DNA of 40,376 bases from an uncultured Demequina sp. Lineage in GTDB: Bacteria; Actinomycetota; Actinomycetes; Actinomycetales; Demequinaceae. This document shows positions 21,424 to 31,590 of this stretch, in pieces (the stretch's first letter is position 1; every line of letters starts with the position of its first letter). The stretch is taken from positions 1 through 40,376 of the forward strand of contig NZ_CAJXJX010000005.1 in assembly GCF_913055775.1 (NCBI RefSeq), written 5' to 3'. The notes under the pieces were generated by a model. The model had not been told where the DNA came from, searched no databases, and worked only from the letters and a program-made list of their open reading frames with translations. The translations under genes and the position numbers were made by a program.

Positions 21424-21974
21424 GGCCTCCCCCACCCTTCTCGCGTCAGCTCCATGTCGACCCAGGTCTCGCCGTCCTCGTCGCGCCGCCCCGTCTCCAC
21501 GAAGCCCACCTTCTCGTATGCGCGGATCGCGCGCGGGTTGCGCGCGAGGACATCCAGAGTCAGGCGCGCCAGGCCCACGGTCTCGAACGCGTGCCGGCCC
21601 CCCAGCGACGTGGCCTCTGACCCCAGACCGCGCCCGTACCAGGCGGGACCGCGCAGAGCGATGCGAAAGTTCGCGCCGACCGGCGCATCGGCCGGACCGA
21701 CCACGTCATTCAGCACGACCTCGCCCGCGTACTCCCCCGTCACCCGCTCGTCGATCGCCAGGTCCAGCCGTTCGGGCGCAGTGGCCCGCGACGCGACCCA
21801 CGCGTCGATCTGCTCGCGCGTGAAGTCGGCGGTCGTACCGGTGAGGTCGTTGCCCTCGGCGTCGTGGACCATCTCCCAGACCGCATCGGCGTCCTCCGCG
21901 CGATAGGGCCGCAGCACGACCCGCGCGCCCTCGAGCACGGGCTTCGCCCACACCCCCAGGCCGGCTGCCGTCAC
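21420..21974 (-). CDS. GNAT-family N-acetyltransferase
   Basis: [18 protein letters not shown]..., [46 protein letters not shown]. Confidence 0.9.
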   Translation of the reverse strand: MTAAGLGVWAKPVLEGARVVLRPYRAEDADAVWEMVHDAEGNDLTGTTADFTREQIDAWVASRATAPERLDLAIDERVTGEYAGEVVLNDVVGPADAPVGANFRIALRGPAWYGRGLGSEATSLGGRHAFETVGLARLTLDVLARNPRAIRAYEKVGFVETGRRDEDGETWVDMELTREGWGRP

Positions 21975-23476
21975 AAGGTCGCGCGCAGGCGCTTGAGCCG
22001 GGCCACCGTGTGGTCGCGGCCCAGGATGTCCATCGACTCGAACAGCGGCGGCGACACCAGACGTCCGGTGACGCCCACGCGCAGCGGGCCGTAGGCGAAG
22101 CGCGGCTTGATGCCCATCTGGTCCACGAGCACCGCCTGCAGCGCCTCCTGCTGCGCGGCCGGCGAGAAGTCCTCGATGCCCTCGAGCACGTGCACCGCGG
22201 CGTCGAGCACCTCGGCGGCGTTCTCGGGCAGCTTCGCGATCGCGGCCTCGTCGTAGGGCAGAGCCTCGTCGTCCACGAAGAAGAAGCCGAGCATCCCCGG
22301 CGCCTCGCCCAGCAGGTTCATGCGGGTCTGCACCAGCGGTGCGGCCTCCGCGAGCGTCTGCTCCTCGTGCGGCGTGAGCTCGCGCACGTCGGGCGTCGTC
22401 AGGTGCCCGGACGCATGCAGGTACGGCACGAGCCTGGTGACGAAGTCACTGACGTGCAGCGCGCGGATGTGGTCGCCGTTGATGGCCTCGGCCTTCTTGA
22501 GGTCGAAGCGCGCCGGCGTGGGCGTGACGTCCGAGATGTCGAAGGCCTTCACCAACTCATCCGGCGTGAACACGTCGCGGTCGGGGCCGATGGACCAGCC
22601 GAGCAGCGACAGGTAGTTCAGCAGGCCCTCGCGGATGAAGCCGCGGTCGCGGTGCAGGAACAGGTTGGACTCGGGCGCGCGCTTGGACAGCTTCTTGTTG
22701 CCCTCGCCGGTGACCATGGGCATGTGCCCGAACTGCGGCACCTGCTCGGCGATCCCGAGCTCCACCATGGCGCGGTAGAGCGCGATCTGGCGAGGGGTCG
22801 AGGACAGCAGGTCCTCGCCGCGCAGCACGTGGGTGATGCGCATCAGCGCGTCGTCGACCGGGTTGACCAGCGTGTACAGCGGCACGCCATTGCCGCGCAC
22901 GATCACGAAGTCGGGGATCGAGCCGGCCGGGAACGTCACCTCGCCGCGGATGAGGTCCGTGAACGTGATGTCCTCGTCCGGCATGCGCACGCGGATCACG
23001 GGCTGGCGACCCTCGGCGCGGTACGCGGCCTTCTGCTCCTCGGTGAGGTCGCGGTCGAAGCCGTCATAGCCGCGCTTGGGGTCGCGGCCGGCCTCGCGGT
23101 GACGCGCCTCGACCTCCTCGGGCGTCGAGAAGGACTCGTACGCGTAGCCGCCCTCGAGCAGGCGCCGGGCGACGTCCATGTGCAGGTCGTGGCGCTCGGA
23201 CTGGCGGTACGGCTCATAGGGCCCGCCCACCTCGGGGCCCTCGTCCCAGTCGAGACCGAGCCACCGCAGCGCGTCGAGCAGCTGCTCGTAGGACTCCTGC
23301 GAGTCGCGCTCCGCGTCAGTGTCCTCGATGCGGAACACGAAGGTGCCGCCGTGGTGACGCGCGTGCGCCCAGTTGAACAGGGCCGTGCGGATGAGACCCA
23401 CGTGCGGCGTGCCGGTGGGCGACGGGCAGAAGCGGACGCGGACCTGGGGCGCCCCACCCTCAACGACCGCGCTCAT
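21971..23476 (-). CDS. gltX: Glutamate--tRNA ligase
   Basis: [25 protein letters not shown] (HIGH-type), KLSKR; start trimmed. Confidence 0.95.
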   Translation of the reverse strand: MSAVVEGGAPQVRVRFCPSPTGTPHVGLIRTALFNWAHARHHGGTFVFRIEDTDAERDSQESYEQLLDALRWLGLDWDEGPEVGGPYEPYRQSERHDLHMDVARRLLEGGYAYESFSTPEEVEARHREAGRDPKRGYDGFDRDLTEEQKAAYRAEGRQPVIRVRMPDEDITFTDLIRGEVTFPAGSIPDFVIVRGNGVPLYTLVNPVDDALMRITHVLRGEDLLSSTPRQIALYRAMVELGIAEQVPQFGHMPMVTGEGNKKLSKRAPESNLFLHRDRGFIREGLLNYLSLLGWSIGPDRDVFTPDELVKAFDISDVTPTPARFDLKKAEAINGDHIRALHVSDFVTRLVPYLHASGHLTTPDVRELTPHEEQTLAEAAPLVQTRMNLLGEAPGMLGFFFVDDEALPYDEAAIAKLPENAAEVLDAAVHVLEGIEDFSPAAQQEALQAVLVDQMGIKPRFAYGPLRVGVTGRLVSPPLFESMDILGRDHTVARLKRLRATL

Positions 23477-24258
23477 CGGCGGATCACCGGGTTGCGCAGC
23501 ACACCCAGCCCCTCGATCTCGACCTCGACGATGTCCGCGTGGTTGAGCGTGGTCACCCCGGACGGCGTGCCCGTGAGGATCACGTCGCCCGGCAGCAGCG
23601 TGGTGACCTCGGAGGCCATCGACACGGCGTGCGCGACGTCGCGGATCATGTCCTTGGTGTTGCCGTTCTGCGTGAGCTCGCCGTTGATGCGCGAGCTGAT
23701 CGCCGCGTCGTCCGTGTCGAGGTCCGTCTCGATCCACGGTCCCAGGGGCAGGGACGTGTCGAAGGCCTTGGCGCGGAACCACTGGTCCTCGGCGCGCTGG
23801 AGGTCACGCGCCGTGACGTCGTTGGCGCACGTATAGCCGTAGATGTACTGCTCGGCGTGCTCGGGGGCCACGTCCTTGCACAGCCGGCCGATCACGACCG
23901 CGAGCTCCGCCTCGAGCTGCACGTCCTCGGAGTACGAGGGCAGCACGATGGGGTCGTCGGGGCCGATCACCGCGGTGTTGGGCTTGAGGAAGATGATCGG
24001 CACCTCGGAGGCGGGGCCGCGGTGCGGGATCTCCTTGGCGTGGGCCTCATAGTTCTTGCCCAGGCAGATGGCCTTCGACCTCGGGATGACCGGCGCGAGC
24101 AGCCGCACGTCGTCGGTGAGCTTAACGCGCTCGCCTGTCACCTCCCCCGGCGTGTACATCGGGTCGCCGGTGAGGACCACCAACTCCTCGTTCCCTGGCT
24201 CTCCGTCGACGATCGCGTAGCGCGGCTCGTCGCCCGTCGTGAATCTGGCGATACGCAT
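23473..24258 (-). CDS. Fumarylacetoacetate hydrolase family protein
   Basis: [12 protein letters not shown]..., [34 protein letters not shown]. Confidence 0.9.
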   Translation of the reverse strand: MRIARFTTGDEPRYAIVDGEPGNEELVVLTGDPMYTPGEVTGERVKLTDDVRLLAPVIPRSKAICLGKNYEAHAKEIPHRGPASEVPIIFLKPNTAVIGPDDPIVLPSYSEDVQLEAELAVVIGRLCKDVAPEHAEQYIYGYTCANDVTARDLQRAEDQWFRAKAFDTSLPLGPWIETDLDTDDAAISSRINGELTQNGNTKDMIRDVAHAVSMASEVTTLLPGDVILTGTPSGVTTLNHADIVEVEIEGLGVLRNPVIRR

Positions 24259-24322
24259 GGGCTCCAGCGTAGTGGCCGGGCAGTGGTGTCGCCGCCGGGG
24301 CCGCCGGTCGTACGATGCGAGC

Positions 24323-24796
24323 ATGTCCCCGTCCAGCGCGGTCGCAGTCGTCGCGGACGCGCACGCGCGCCTCGCCGCGCTCCTCAGGCACGCCGACGCG
24401 CTGCCGGACCACGCGGTCGCCCCCACGTTCGCCGGGGAGCGGGTGGCGGACGTCCTGGCACACCTGCACGGCTGGCACGTGCTGTGGCTGGGATGGCTGG
24501 AGGCCGATGCGCGGGGCGAGACGCCCGCCTTCCCCGCGGAGGGCTACGGCGGGGACCGCCTCGCGGAACTGAACGCCGACATCCTCAGCCAGCACGCGCA
24601 TCGGCCCTACGCCGAGCTGCGCGCGCTGCTGCTCGACAGCAACGCGGACGCGTGCGCCGCTCTGCTTTCTGCTGACGACGACAGGCTCTGGGACGCCGAT
24701 GCGCGGGCATGGCTGGGCGGCCAGACGCTCGGCTCCGTCGCACACGAGTGCCTGGGCGCGCACTACGCGTGGGGCGAGGAGGCGCTGGGCGCGTGA
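24323..24796 (+). CDS. ClbS/DfsB-like four-helix protein
   Basis: 157 aa, VADVLAHLHGWHVLWLGWLEADARGE, C-terminal SVAHECLGAHYAWGEEAL. Confidence 0.65.
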   Translation: MSPSSAVAVVADAHARLAALLRHADALPDHAVAPTFAGERVADVLAHLHGWHVLWLGWLEADARGETPAFPAEGYGGDRLAELNADILSQHAHRPYAELRALLLDSNADACAALLSADDDRLWDADARAWLGGQTLGSVAHECLGAHYAWGEEALGA

Positions 24797-25896
24797 CGGG
24801 CGGGGCCCTGCGCGGGACGACGGCGCGCGATGCGATGCGCATCGACGGCCTGGACGTCGCTCGCGCGGTCGCCGTCCTGGGCATGTTCGCGGCCCACCTG
24901 GGCAACGACGGGGTCCGAGGGCCCGCCGAGGGCGCGTGGCCCTGGCTGATCGCCTCGCACGGATTCCCGTCGGCGCTGTTCGCGGTGCTCGCCGGCGTGT
25001 CGATGACGCTGATGCTGACGCGTCGGGGCACAGTCGCGGCGGTCGACGTGGATGACGTCGCGCTGGGCCGGACCCGCGTGCGCATCGCGGTGCGCGGCGG
25101 GCTGCTCATCGTGTTGGGGTTGATGCTCGAGGTGTTCGAGACGCCCATCGCGATCATCCTGCATCACCTGGGGCTGATGTTCCTGCTCGCACTGCCGGTG
25201 CTGCGGTGGCGCGCGCGCTGGCTCGTCTCGCTCGCCACGGTGCTCGCCCTGACGGGCGGCTGGATCACGCGGGTCCTGGACGGCTGGGCGACCGATGCGG
25301 GCGTCAGCGAGCTCGCCGTGGTGGACACGCTGTGGGACGGCAGCTACCCCGCCGCCACGTGGATGGCGTACATCCTCGTGGGGATCGTCGTGGGGCGCGC
25401 GGACCTGCGGTCGTGGGCCTCCAGCGCGTGGCTCGGGGGTCTGGGCGCCGTGATCTTCACCGTGACGAGCGTCGCCGCGGTGGTCCTGCGCGACGCGTGG
25501 GGTGAGAACCCCGACTGGCTGTCCTCGGAGGATCACTCGTTCACGCCCGTCGAGGCCGGCCGCAACATCGGCGCGGCGCTCGCCGTCGTCGCGGTGTGCC
25601 TCGCGATCACGCGGCTCGCGCCGCGCCTGATGTGGCCGTTGCGCGCCACGGGATCGATGGCACTCACGCTCTACACGCTCCAGGTGCTCGTCATCGCCAT
25701 CGTGGGCGACTGGACGGTGCGCGAGCCGGTCAACTCCGCCCTGGTGGCGCTGTGGCTCGGGTCGATCGTGTTCGCGAGCGCGTGGAAGTTCTGGGTGGGG
25801 CCGGGGCCGCTCGAGCGGGTGCTGACTATCGCCTCGAGCGAGACCGCGGACGCGTGGGAGGACGCGCAGTCTCGCCGGAACGCCCGCTCTCGCTGA
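24793..25896 (+). CDS. DUF418 / HGSNAT-like polytopic acyltransferase-family membrane protein
   Basis: RIDGLDVARAVAVLGMFAAHL N-terminus and about 10 TM segments; GTG start overlaps the previous stop. Confidence 0.75.
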   Translation: MTGGALRGTTARDAMRIDGLDVARAVAVLGMFAAHLGNDGVRGPAEGAWPWLIASHGFPSALFAVLAGVSMTLMLTRRGTVAAVDVDDVALGRTRVRIAVRGGLLIVLGLMLEVFETPIAIILHHLGLMFLLALPVLRWRARWLVSLATVLALTGGWITRVLDGWATDAGVSELAVVDTLWDGSYPAATWMAYILVGIVVGRADLRSWASSAWLGGLGAVIFTVTSVAAVVLRDAWGENPDWLSSEDHSFTPVEAGRNIGAALAVVAVCLAITRLAPRLMWPLRATGSMALTLYTLQVLVIAIVGDWTVREPVNSALVALWLGSIVFASAWKFWVGPGPLERVLTIASSETADAWEDAQSRRNARSR

Positions 25897-25924
25897 ACGA
25901 CGGCCCGAGGCCTACTGTCGGAGC

Positions 25925-26869
25925 ATGAGCGACGCGGTGAACGACTGGCTGCTCGGCGGCGACCCCGCCGTGCGCTGGCAGGTGATGCGCGACCTGCTCG
26001 ACGCCCCTGCGGACGAGGTCGCGGCCGAGCGCGCACGCGTCATCCACGAGGGCTGGGGCGCCGCGCTCATGGCCGCGCGGGACCCGGACCACGGATGGGC
26101 GCGCGCGGCCTTCTGGCCTGAGGGCTACACGCCCGAGGACTGGGAGCGCGAGGGCCAGCCGTGGACGGCGACGTTCCCCGTACTCATGCTGCTGAGAGAC
26201 CTCGGCGCCGTGCCCACGGATCCTGTCCTCGCATCGGCCCTCGAGACCATCGAGACTTCCGTTCTGTGGGAGGAGGGCGGTCAGCCCTTCTTCGATGGCG
26301 AGGTCGAGCCGTGCATCAACGGGCGCGTGGTCGGGCTGTGCGCGTGGGCCGGACGCGACGGCCGTCCGCTTGTCGACCGGCTGCTGTCCGAGCAGCTTCC
26401 CGACGGCGGCTGGAACTGCGAGGTCGAGCGCGGCGCGACGGTGTCGAGCTTCGACACCACCATCAACGTGCTCGAGGGGCTGGCGGCGTACCGGGATGTC
26501 ACTCCTTCCCCCGCGCGCATTGACGAGGCGATGCGCGCCGGCGAGGAGTACCTGCTCACGCGTGGGCTTTTCAGGCGGCTGTCCACCGGCGACGTGGTCG
26601 ATCCGGCGTATCTCGAGCTGTCCTACCCACCGCAATGGCACTACGACGTGCTGCGGGCGCTCGACTACCTCCGTGCTGTGGGGCGGGCGCCGGATCCGCG
26701 CGCGGCCGAGGCGATCGACGTGCTGCGCTCGAAGCGGCTGCCCGACGGCCGGTGGCCGCTCGAGCGTGTCCATCGCGGCCGCACGCACGTCGACTTCGAG
26801 GCCGTGGGCGAGCCCAGCCGGCTCATCACGCTGCGCGCACTGCGGGTGCTGCGGTGGTGGGATGCCTGA
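25925..26869 (+). CDS. Squalene-cyclase/prenyltransferase-fold-like protein
   Basis: Alpha-toroid-type repeats (LLSEQLPDGGWNCEVERGATVSSFDTTINVLEGL; LRSKRLPDGRWPLE). Confidence 0.65.
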   Translation: MSDAVNDWLLGGDPAVRWQVMRDLLDAPADEVAAERARVIHEGWGAALMAARDPDHGWARAAFWPEGYTPEDWEREGQPWTATFPVLMLLRDLGAVPTDPVLASALETIETSVLWEEGGQPFFDGEVEPCINGRVVGLCAWAGRDGRPLVDRLLSEQLPDGGWNCEVERGATVSSFDTTINVLEGLAAYRDVTPSPARIDEAMRAGEEYLLTRGLFRRLSTGDVVDPAYLELSYPPQWHYDVLRALDYLRAVGRAPDPRAAEAIDVLRSKRLPDGRWPLERVHRGRTHVDFEAVGEPSRLITLRALRVLRWWDA

Positions 26870-26895
26870 CGTACGTGCCTGAGACAATAGGCACC

Positions 26896-27777
26896 ATGCC
26901 CGTCGCCTCGCCTCCCCGCACCGTGCAGTCACGCGAGGAGTGGGCGACCCAGGCATCGGCCCATGCGGATCGAGCCGACGCCCTGACGGCCGGCCGCCGC
27001 GAGCGCGCCGCCCGCGGCGAGAGCCATGCGATCGAGGACTTCCTCTACGACTACTACTCGACCAAGCCGGCACAGCTGCGGCGGTGGCACCCGGGCATCG
27101 GACTGGCGCTGGAGCAGGCCGATGCGCACACCGGGTGGCGCTGGTACGTCACCGAGGACGGCGTCACGGCTCTCGACGTGCCGGGGTTTGTCGCGGACCG
27201 CGGCGAGGGGGTCCGCCACATCCGGCGCCTGCTCGCGGCGACCGCGGGGCGCATGCCCATGCTCGGCTGCTTCGGGATGCACGAGTGGGCGATGGTCTAC
27301 CGCTCGGCGGATGCGGAGCGCCGTCACGGCCTGCCGCTGCGGCTGGGTGCATCCAGTACCGACGCGGTCGTTGAGGCGCACCCGCTGAAGTGCACCCACA
27401 TCGATGCGTTCCGGTTCTTCACCCCGCCCGCCGTGCCTCTGAATGCCCACCAGCTCACGCGCGCGGGCCAGGTCGACATGGATCAGCCCGGCTGCCTGCA
27501 CGCGACCATGGATCTGTACAAGTGGGCCATGAAGCTCGGCCCCGCCGCGCCGGGCGAACTGCTGCTGGACTGCTTCGAGCTCGCGCTGGATGTGCGCCGC
27601 GTCGACATGCAGGCATCTCCGTATGACGTGTCTTCCTACGGGCTCGAGGCGATCGCCGTCGAGACGCCGTCCGGCAAGTCCGAGTACGCGCGGCGTCAGC
27701 GCGAGTTCGCGCGCCGGGCCGCGCCACTGCGCGAGCGGCTCATCGAGATCTGCGACACGGTGCTCGACTCGGCTTGA
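26896..27777 (+). CDS. Conserved actinobacterial protein (often annotated 3-methyladenine DNA glycosylase)
   Basis: 293 aa; HAIEDFLYDYYSTKPAQLRRWHPG..., KCTHIDAFRFFTPPAVPLN. Family label from memory. Confidence 0.6.
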   Translation: MPVASPPRTVQSREEWATQASAHADRADALTAGRRERAARGESHAIEDFLYDYYSTKPAQLRRWHPGIGLALEQADAHTGWRWYVTEDGVTALDVPGFVADRGEGVRHIRRLLAATAGRMPMLGCFGMHEWAMVYRSADAERRHGLPLRLGASSTDAVVEAHPLKCTHIDAFRFFTPPAVPLNAHQLTRAGQVDMDQPGCLHATMDLYKWAMKLGPAAPGELLLDCFELALDVRRVDMQASPYDVSSYGLEAIAVETPSGKSEYARRQREFARRAAPLRERLIEICDTVLDSA

Positions 27778-27799
27778 TACCCGCCCGGTGCACGCTGGA

Positions 27800-27844
27800 G
27801 GGACATGGGTGCCGTTTTCGCGGCCACTGCGGCACTCATGTCCC
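27800..27844. terminator. Hairpin between convergent genes
   Basis: GGGACATGGGTGCCG ... CGGCACTCATGTCCC, 15-bp stem with one G-U wobble. Confidence 0.6.
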
Positions 27845-27859
27845 ACTGAGGCGCGAGAC

Positions 27860-28741
27860 TCAGGGCTCCTCGACGGGAGCCTCGGTCGCCGGCACCGCCC
27901 GGCGTCCCGCCGATGCGACGGCGCCCACTCCGGCGATCGTCACCAGGGCGATGCCCGCCGCCACCACCCACGTCAGCCTCTGATCGAGCAGGATCAGGCC
28001 AGCGAGCGCCGCGATGGCCGGCGCCAGAGCCAGCAGGATCGCGAAGGTCTCCGCCTTCATGCGTCGCAGCGCGCTGAGCTCGATCCCGTACGGGATCGCG
28101 GAGCTCAGCACCGCCACCGCGAAGGCGAGCGCGAGCGCGGCGGGGTTGAGCAGAGCCTCGCCCACCACCACGCCCGCCACCGGAACCGTGAGCAGCGCAC
28201 CCACCGCGGTCGCGAGCGCGAGGCCCACCACGCCGGGCATGCTCGCTCCGGCCGCCCGGGCGGTGAGGATGTACGCCGCCCACATCACGGCAGCTCCACC
28301 GGCGAACAGCATCCCGAGCGGATCGAGGTCCTGCGCGCCGCCGCCCAGCAGCGCGACACCGGTTCCCGCGAGCACCGCCCACAGCAGGCCCCGCCAGCTG
28401 CGGCTCGCGAACACGCTCAGCACCAGCGGCCCCATCACCTCGATGGTCACGGTGACGCCCAGCGGGATGCGGGCGAGCGCCAGATAGAAGAAGGCGTTCA
28501 TGGCCGCGAGGGAGACGCCGAAGGCGAGCACGGTGAGCCAGTGCACGCGAGCGCCCCGGCGCAGGCTCACGACCGCGAACGGCAGCAGCACGAGCGCCGA
28601 GAACAGCAGCCGCGTCGCGATGACGCCCCACGCACCGATCTCCGGGATGATCGTCACCGCGACGGCCGCGCCCGCCTCCTGGCACGCGAGCCCCACGAGC
28701 ACCAGCAGCGGCATGCCGGCGGTGCGGCTGAACGACGTCAT
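27860..28741 (-). CDS. EamA/DMT-superfamily transporter (RhtA-like)
   Basis: About 10 TM segments in two EamA halves (ALARIPLGVTVTIEVMGPLVLS...). Confidence 0.85.
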   Translation of the reverse strand: MTSFSRTAGMPLLVLVGLACQEAGAAVAVTIIPEIGAWGVIATRLLFSALVLLPFAVVSLRRGARVHWLTVLAFGVSLAAMNAFFYLALARIPLGVTVTIEVMGPLVLSVFASRSWRGLLWAVLAGTGVALLGGGAQDLDPLGMLFAGGAAVMWAAYILTARAAGASMPGVVGLALATAVGALLTVPVAGVVVGEALLNPAALALAFAVAVLSSAIPYGIELSALRRMKAETFAILLALAPAIAALAGLILLDQRLTWVVAAGIALVTIAGVGAVASAGRRAVPATEAPVEEP

Positions 28742-28787
28742 GGCGCCATCGTGCCGCATCGCGCGCGCAGTCCGGCCACCTGAGCCT

Positions 28788-28863
28788 CAAGCGCGCGGGC
28801 GAGCGACCACGACCGTGTCGCCGGCCACGACCGTGACCCGCAGCAGTCCCGTACGTGTTCCAA
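28788..28863 (-). pseudogene. Fragment resembling the 3' end of yigZ
   Basis: Minus-strand frame ...TGLLRVTVVAGDTVVVARPRA* parallels the intact yigZ tail ...GGAVSVVPGDTVVVDRPRA*; 33/34 nt identity in the core. Confidence 0.6.
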
Positions 28864-29980
28864 CGGTGTTGGCTCGAGCCGGGACTCAAGAGGGACAGGA
28901 AGCAGAGGTGCCAGGACGTGCGGCTTCGCTGAGACATCACACCCTTGAGGAATGCTCGTTGTGAGGCCGCTAGTCGAGTGCCCAGTTGACTTGGCCTCGA
29001 CCCTTGGACTCGAGGAAGGCATTCGCGCCGATGAACTGTGCAGTGCCAGCAAACCGCGGAAACCTCGACGGTTCTTCGCGTCGTGGATGAGTTGACCGGT
29101 ATACCTTGTGGCGGACTTCATCTAGGGGAATCCCGTCGCCAAGCGCAATGGCCTCGTCACCCCACAGCATGAACACCACCGGTGCCGAGCGCTGGTTGAC
29201 GACTTCCAGAACCGTACGCGTGAATCGAGCCCAGTCCGCTATCTGGGAACCGGGCTTGCCCCCGATAGCGGTCAACGCGCTATTCAACAGCAGGACTCCG
29301 TTCCGGGCCCACGCAGTAAGGTCTCCGTGCTCGGGTCGCGTGAACGCACCAGGATCGAGCTCTGCTTCCATTCTTGAGTAGACGCGACCGAGAGAGTACG
29401 GAACTCTGACTCCGCGGGGTACCGAGAAGGCCAGGCCGCAAGCGCTACGTCCTTCTGGATATGGGTCCTGCCCGACAATGACGACCTTCACGGCGTCGAG
29501 CGGTGTCAGATCGAAAGCTCGGAAGATCTCGTGGGGCTCAGGGTAGACCCGACCAGGGGCCGCGCGGTATGCACCATCGACCGTCCGGTCGATCTCTGCG
29601 CGCGAGAGGCCTCTGCTTGCCAGCGCTCGACTCCAGTCATCCGGGAGTCTCGAAACGCCCATTTCGGTGCCATTAGTCGCAAGGTGTGGCGCCTTAGATT
29701 GCTGCATGGCCAGCGATTCGTCGCGCGCGGCCTCGCCCGTTCTCGACAGAACTAGCCAAAGAACCACGCCCACGCCCATACCGATGACAGGTCCGATTTC
29801 CGGAGCTTCGCCCATCGTCAAGGAGGCCCCAGCGACAAAGAACCCGCCGACGCCAAAGAAGTACGCCAACACCCAACCAACTCCGCGTACGAATGCCATC
29901 AGCCGTCCCTCCGCCGCGTCAAGCCTAGTTGGCGGAGCGCATCTAGGCGCGCGGGCGATCGACCACGACCGTGTCGCCGG
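28791..29980. mobile_element. Putative small genomic islet bounded by 34-bp near-identical direct repeats (28791-28824 and 29947-29980)
   Basis: gcgcgcgggcgNtcgaccacgaccgtgtcgccgg-type repeat at both ends (33/34); the interior appears lower in GC and carries a UDG gene. No integrase or transposase seen. Confidence 0.45.
28970..29899 (-). CDS. Predicted membrane-anchored uracil-DNA glycosylase (2 TM + Ung-like domain)
   Basis: From ATG at 29899 (SD GGAGGG): MAFVRGVGWVLAYFFGVGGFFVAGASLTMGEAPEIGPVIGMGVGVVLWLVLSR... then in frame VVIVGQDPYPEGRSACGLAFSVP, GVLLLNSALT, THPRREEPSRF. Confidence 0.75.
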   Translation of the reverse strand: MAFVRGVGWVLAYFFGVGGFFVAGASLTMGEAPEIGPVIGMGVGVVLWLVLSRTGEAARDESLAMQQSKAPHLATNGTEMGVSRLPDDWSRALASRGLSRAEIDRTVDGAYRAAPGRVYPEPHEIFRAFDLTPLDAVKVVIVGQDPYPEGRSACGLAFSVPRGVRVPYSLGRVYSRMEAELDPGAFTRPEHGDLTAWARNGVLLLNSALTAIGGKPGSQIADWARFTRTVLEVVNQRSAPVVFMLWGDEAIALGDGIPLDEVRHKVYRSTHPRREEPSRFPRFAGTAQFIGANAFLESKGRGQVNWALD

Positions 29981-30590
29981 GAACCACCGAGACAGCGCCC
30001 CCGGTGAGGGCGGCGACATCCGCGCCGAGCGTCGCGACCAGCTCCGGCGGCACCCGCAGCGACAGGCGCGCCTGGGCGCCGTACTCCGGCTCGTCCAGGA
30101 CCGCCCGATGCGTGTCCGCCCAGGTGTGGAGGTAAGCGAGGAGGCGGCCGGCCTCGGCATGCGGCGCCTCCGCGGTGACGCGCGTGAGGTGGACACGATC
30201 CACCCAGGTCGCGGCGTCGAGAGCGCCCGACACCGCACTGCCGTACGCCCGCACCAGCCCGCCCGCCCCCAACAGTGTGCCGCCGAACCACCGCGTCACC
30301 ACCGCCACCACATCCGTGACGTCGCGGTGGCGCAGCACCTCGAGCATGGGCGCGCCAGCGGTCCCTGCTGGCTCGCCGTCGTCGTTCGATCGCTGACGGT
30401 CGGCGTGCGGGCCCACGATCAGCGCGGTGCAGTGGTGCCGCGCGTCCCAGTGCTCCTTGCGGCGGGAGGCGACCACCGCATCGGCTCCCTCGACGGATGC
30501 CACCGGAGCCAGGTGGGCCAGGAAGACCGACCGCTTGACCTCGAGCCGGCACTCGACCGGCGCCGCGATCGTGGCCGGCAGAGCCTCCAT
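29943..30590 (-). CDS. YigZ/IMPACT family protein
   Basis: KRSVFLAHLAPVASVEGADAVV..., DDGEPAGTAGAPMLEVLRHRDVTDVVAVVTRWFGGTLLGAGGLVRAYG. Confidence 0.9.
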   Translation of the reverse strand: MEALPATIAAPVECRLEVKRSVFLAHLAPVASVEGADAVVASRRKEHWDARHHCTALIVGPHADRQRSNDDGEPAGTAGAPMLEVLRHRDVTDVVAVVTRWFGGTLLGAGGLVRAYGSAVSGALDAATWVDRVHLTRVTAEAPHAEAGRLLAYLHTWADTHRAVLDEPEYGAQARLSLRVPPELVATLGADVAALTGGAVSVVPGDTVVVDRPRA

Positions 30591-30592
30591 GG

Positions 30593-31060
30593 TCAGGAGG
30601 CGCGCGCCTCGTCGACGCCCAGATTGGCCAGGGCGTCGGCGCGTTCGTTGCCCGGATCGCCCGCGTGACCCTTGACCCAGACCCACTCGATCTGGTGACG
30701 GGCGACTTGCTCGTCGAGCGCCATCCAGAGCTCCTGGTTCTTCACGGGCTTCTTGTCGCGCGTCTTCCAGCCGTTGCGCTTCCACCCGGCCATCCAGGAC
30801 TGGACGCCGTTCATGACGTACTGCGAGTCGACGTGGAGCGTGATGTCGCACGGGCGCTTGAGAGCGGCGAGGCCCTCGATCACTGCGGTGAGCTCCATGC
30901 GGTTGTTCGTGGTCTCGCGCTCGCCGCCGAACAGCTCGCGCTCCTTGCCGCCGGATCGCATCAGCGTGCCCCAGCCGCCCACGCCGGGGTTGCCCTTGCA
31001 GGCGCCGTCGGTCCACATGTCCACGTGCGTCAACTCGCTCACGCCGTCACGATAGGCCAT
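30593..31060 (-). CDS. rnhA: Ribonuclease HI
   Basis: [57 protein letters not shown]. Confidence 0.93.
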   Translation of the reverse strand: MAYRDGVSELTHVDMWTDGACKGNPGVGGWGTLMRSGGKERELFGGERETTNNRMELTAVIEGLAALKRPCDITLHVDSQYVMNGVQSWMAGWKRNGWKTRDKKPVKNQELWMALDEQVARHQIEWVWVKGHAGDPGNERADALANLGVDEARAS

Positions 31061-31095
31061 CTGCGGGGCCCTCCCGATGCGGCACACTGGTGGCC

Positions 31096-31590
31096 ATGTC
31101 GCGCCGCGCCTCCGCCAGCACCCCTGCTGTCGCCGCCCTCATCCGTGCCGGCGTCGCGCATGAGTTGCATCCGTACGAGCACGATGCGGCGTCCGAACTG
31201 TCCTACGGACTCGAGGCCGCGGAAGCGCTGGGAGTGTCCCCGGCCGCCGTGTTCAAGACACTCTGCGTTCTCGCGGACGGCACGCTGTCGATGGCGATCA
31301 CGCCGGTCGACGGCACGCTGGACCTCAAGGCGGTCGCGAAGGCGCTGGGCGCCAAGCGCGCGACTATGGCCGACCCTGTGGCGGCCGAGCGCGCCACCGG
31401 CTACGTCGTGGGCGGCATCTCCCCGCTGGGCGGCCGCAAGCGCCTGCCCACGGTCCTCGATGCGTCGGCGCTCGACCGGGATCGCGTCTACGTCTCCGGC
31501 GGACAGCGTGGCCTCGACATCTCACTCGCCCCGACGGACCTGGTGCGCCTCACCGGCGCCACCCTCGCCCTCATCAGGAAGGACTCATGA
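31096..31590 (+). CDS. ybaK: YbaK-type Cys-tRNA(Pro) deacylase
   Basis: [11 protein letters not shown]..., [21 protein letters not shown]. Confidence 0.85.
   Translation: MSRRASASTPAVAALIRAGVAHELHPYEHDAASELSYGLEAAEALGVSPAAVFKTLCVLADGTLSMAITPVDGTLDLKAVAKALGAKRATMADPVAAERATGYVVGGISPLGGRKRLPTVLDASALDRDRVYVSGGQRGLDISLAPTDLVRLTGATLALIRKDS

Noticed and set aside
28970-30238. 422-aa ORF extending the UDG upstream
   Set aside because: The part above 29899 is an out-of-frame translation of yigZ; the SD-supported ATG at 29899 is preferred.
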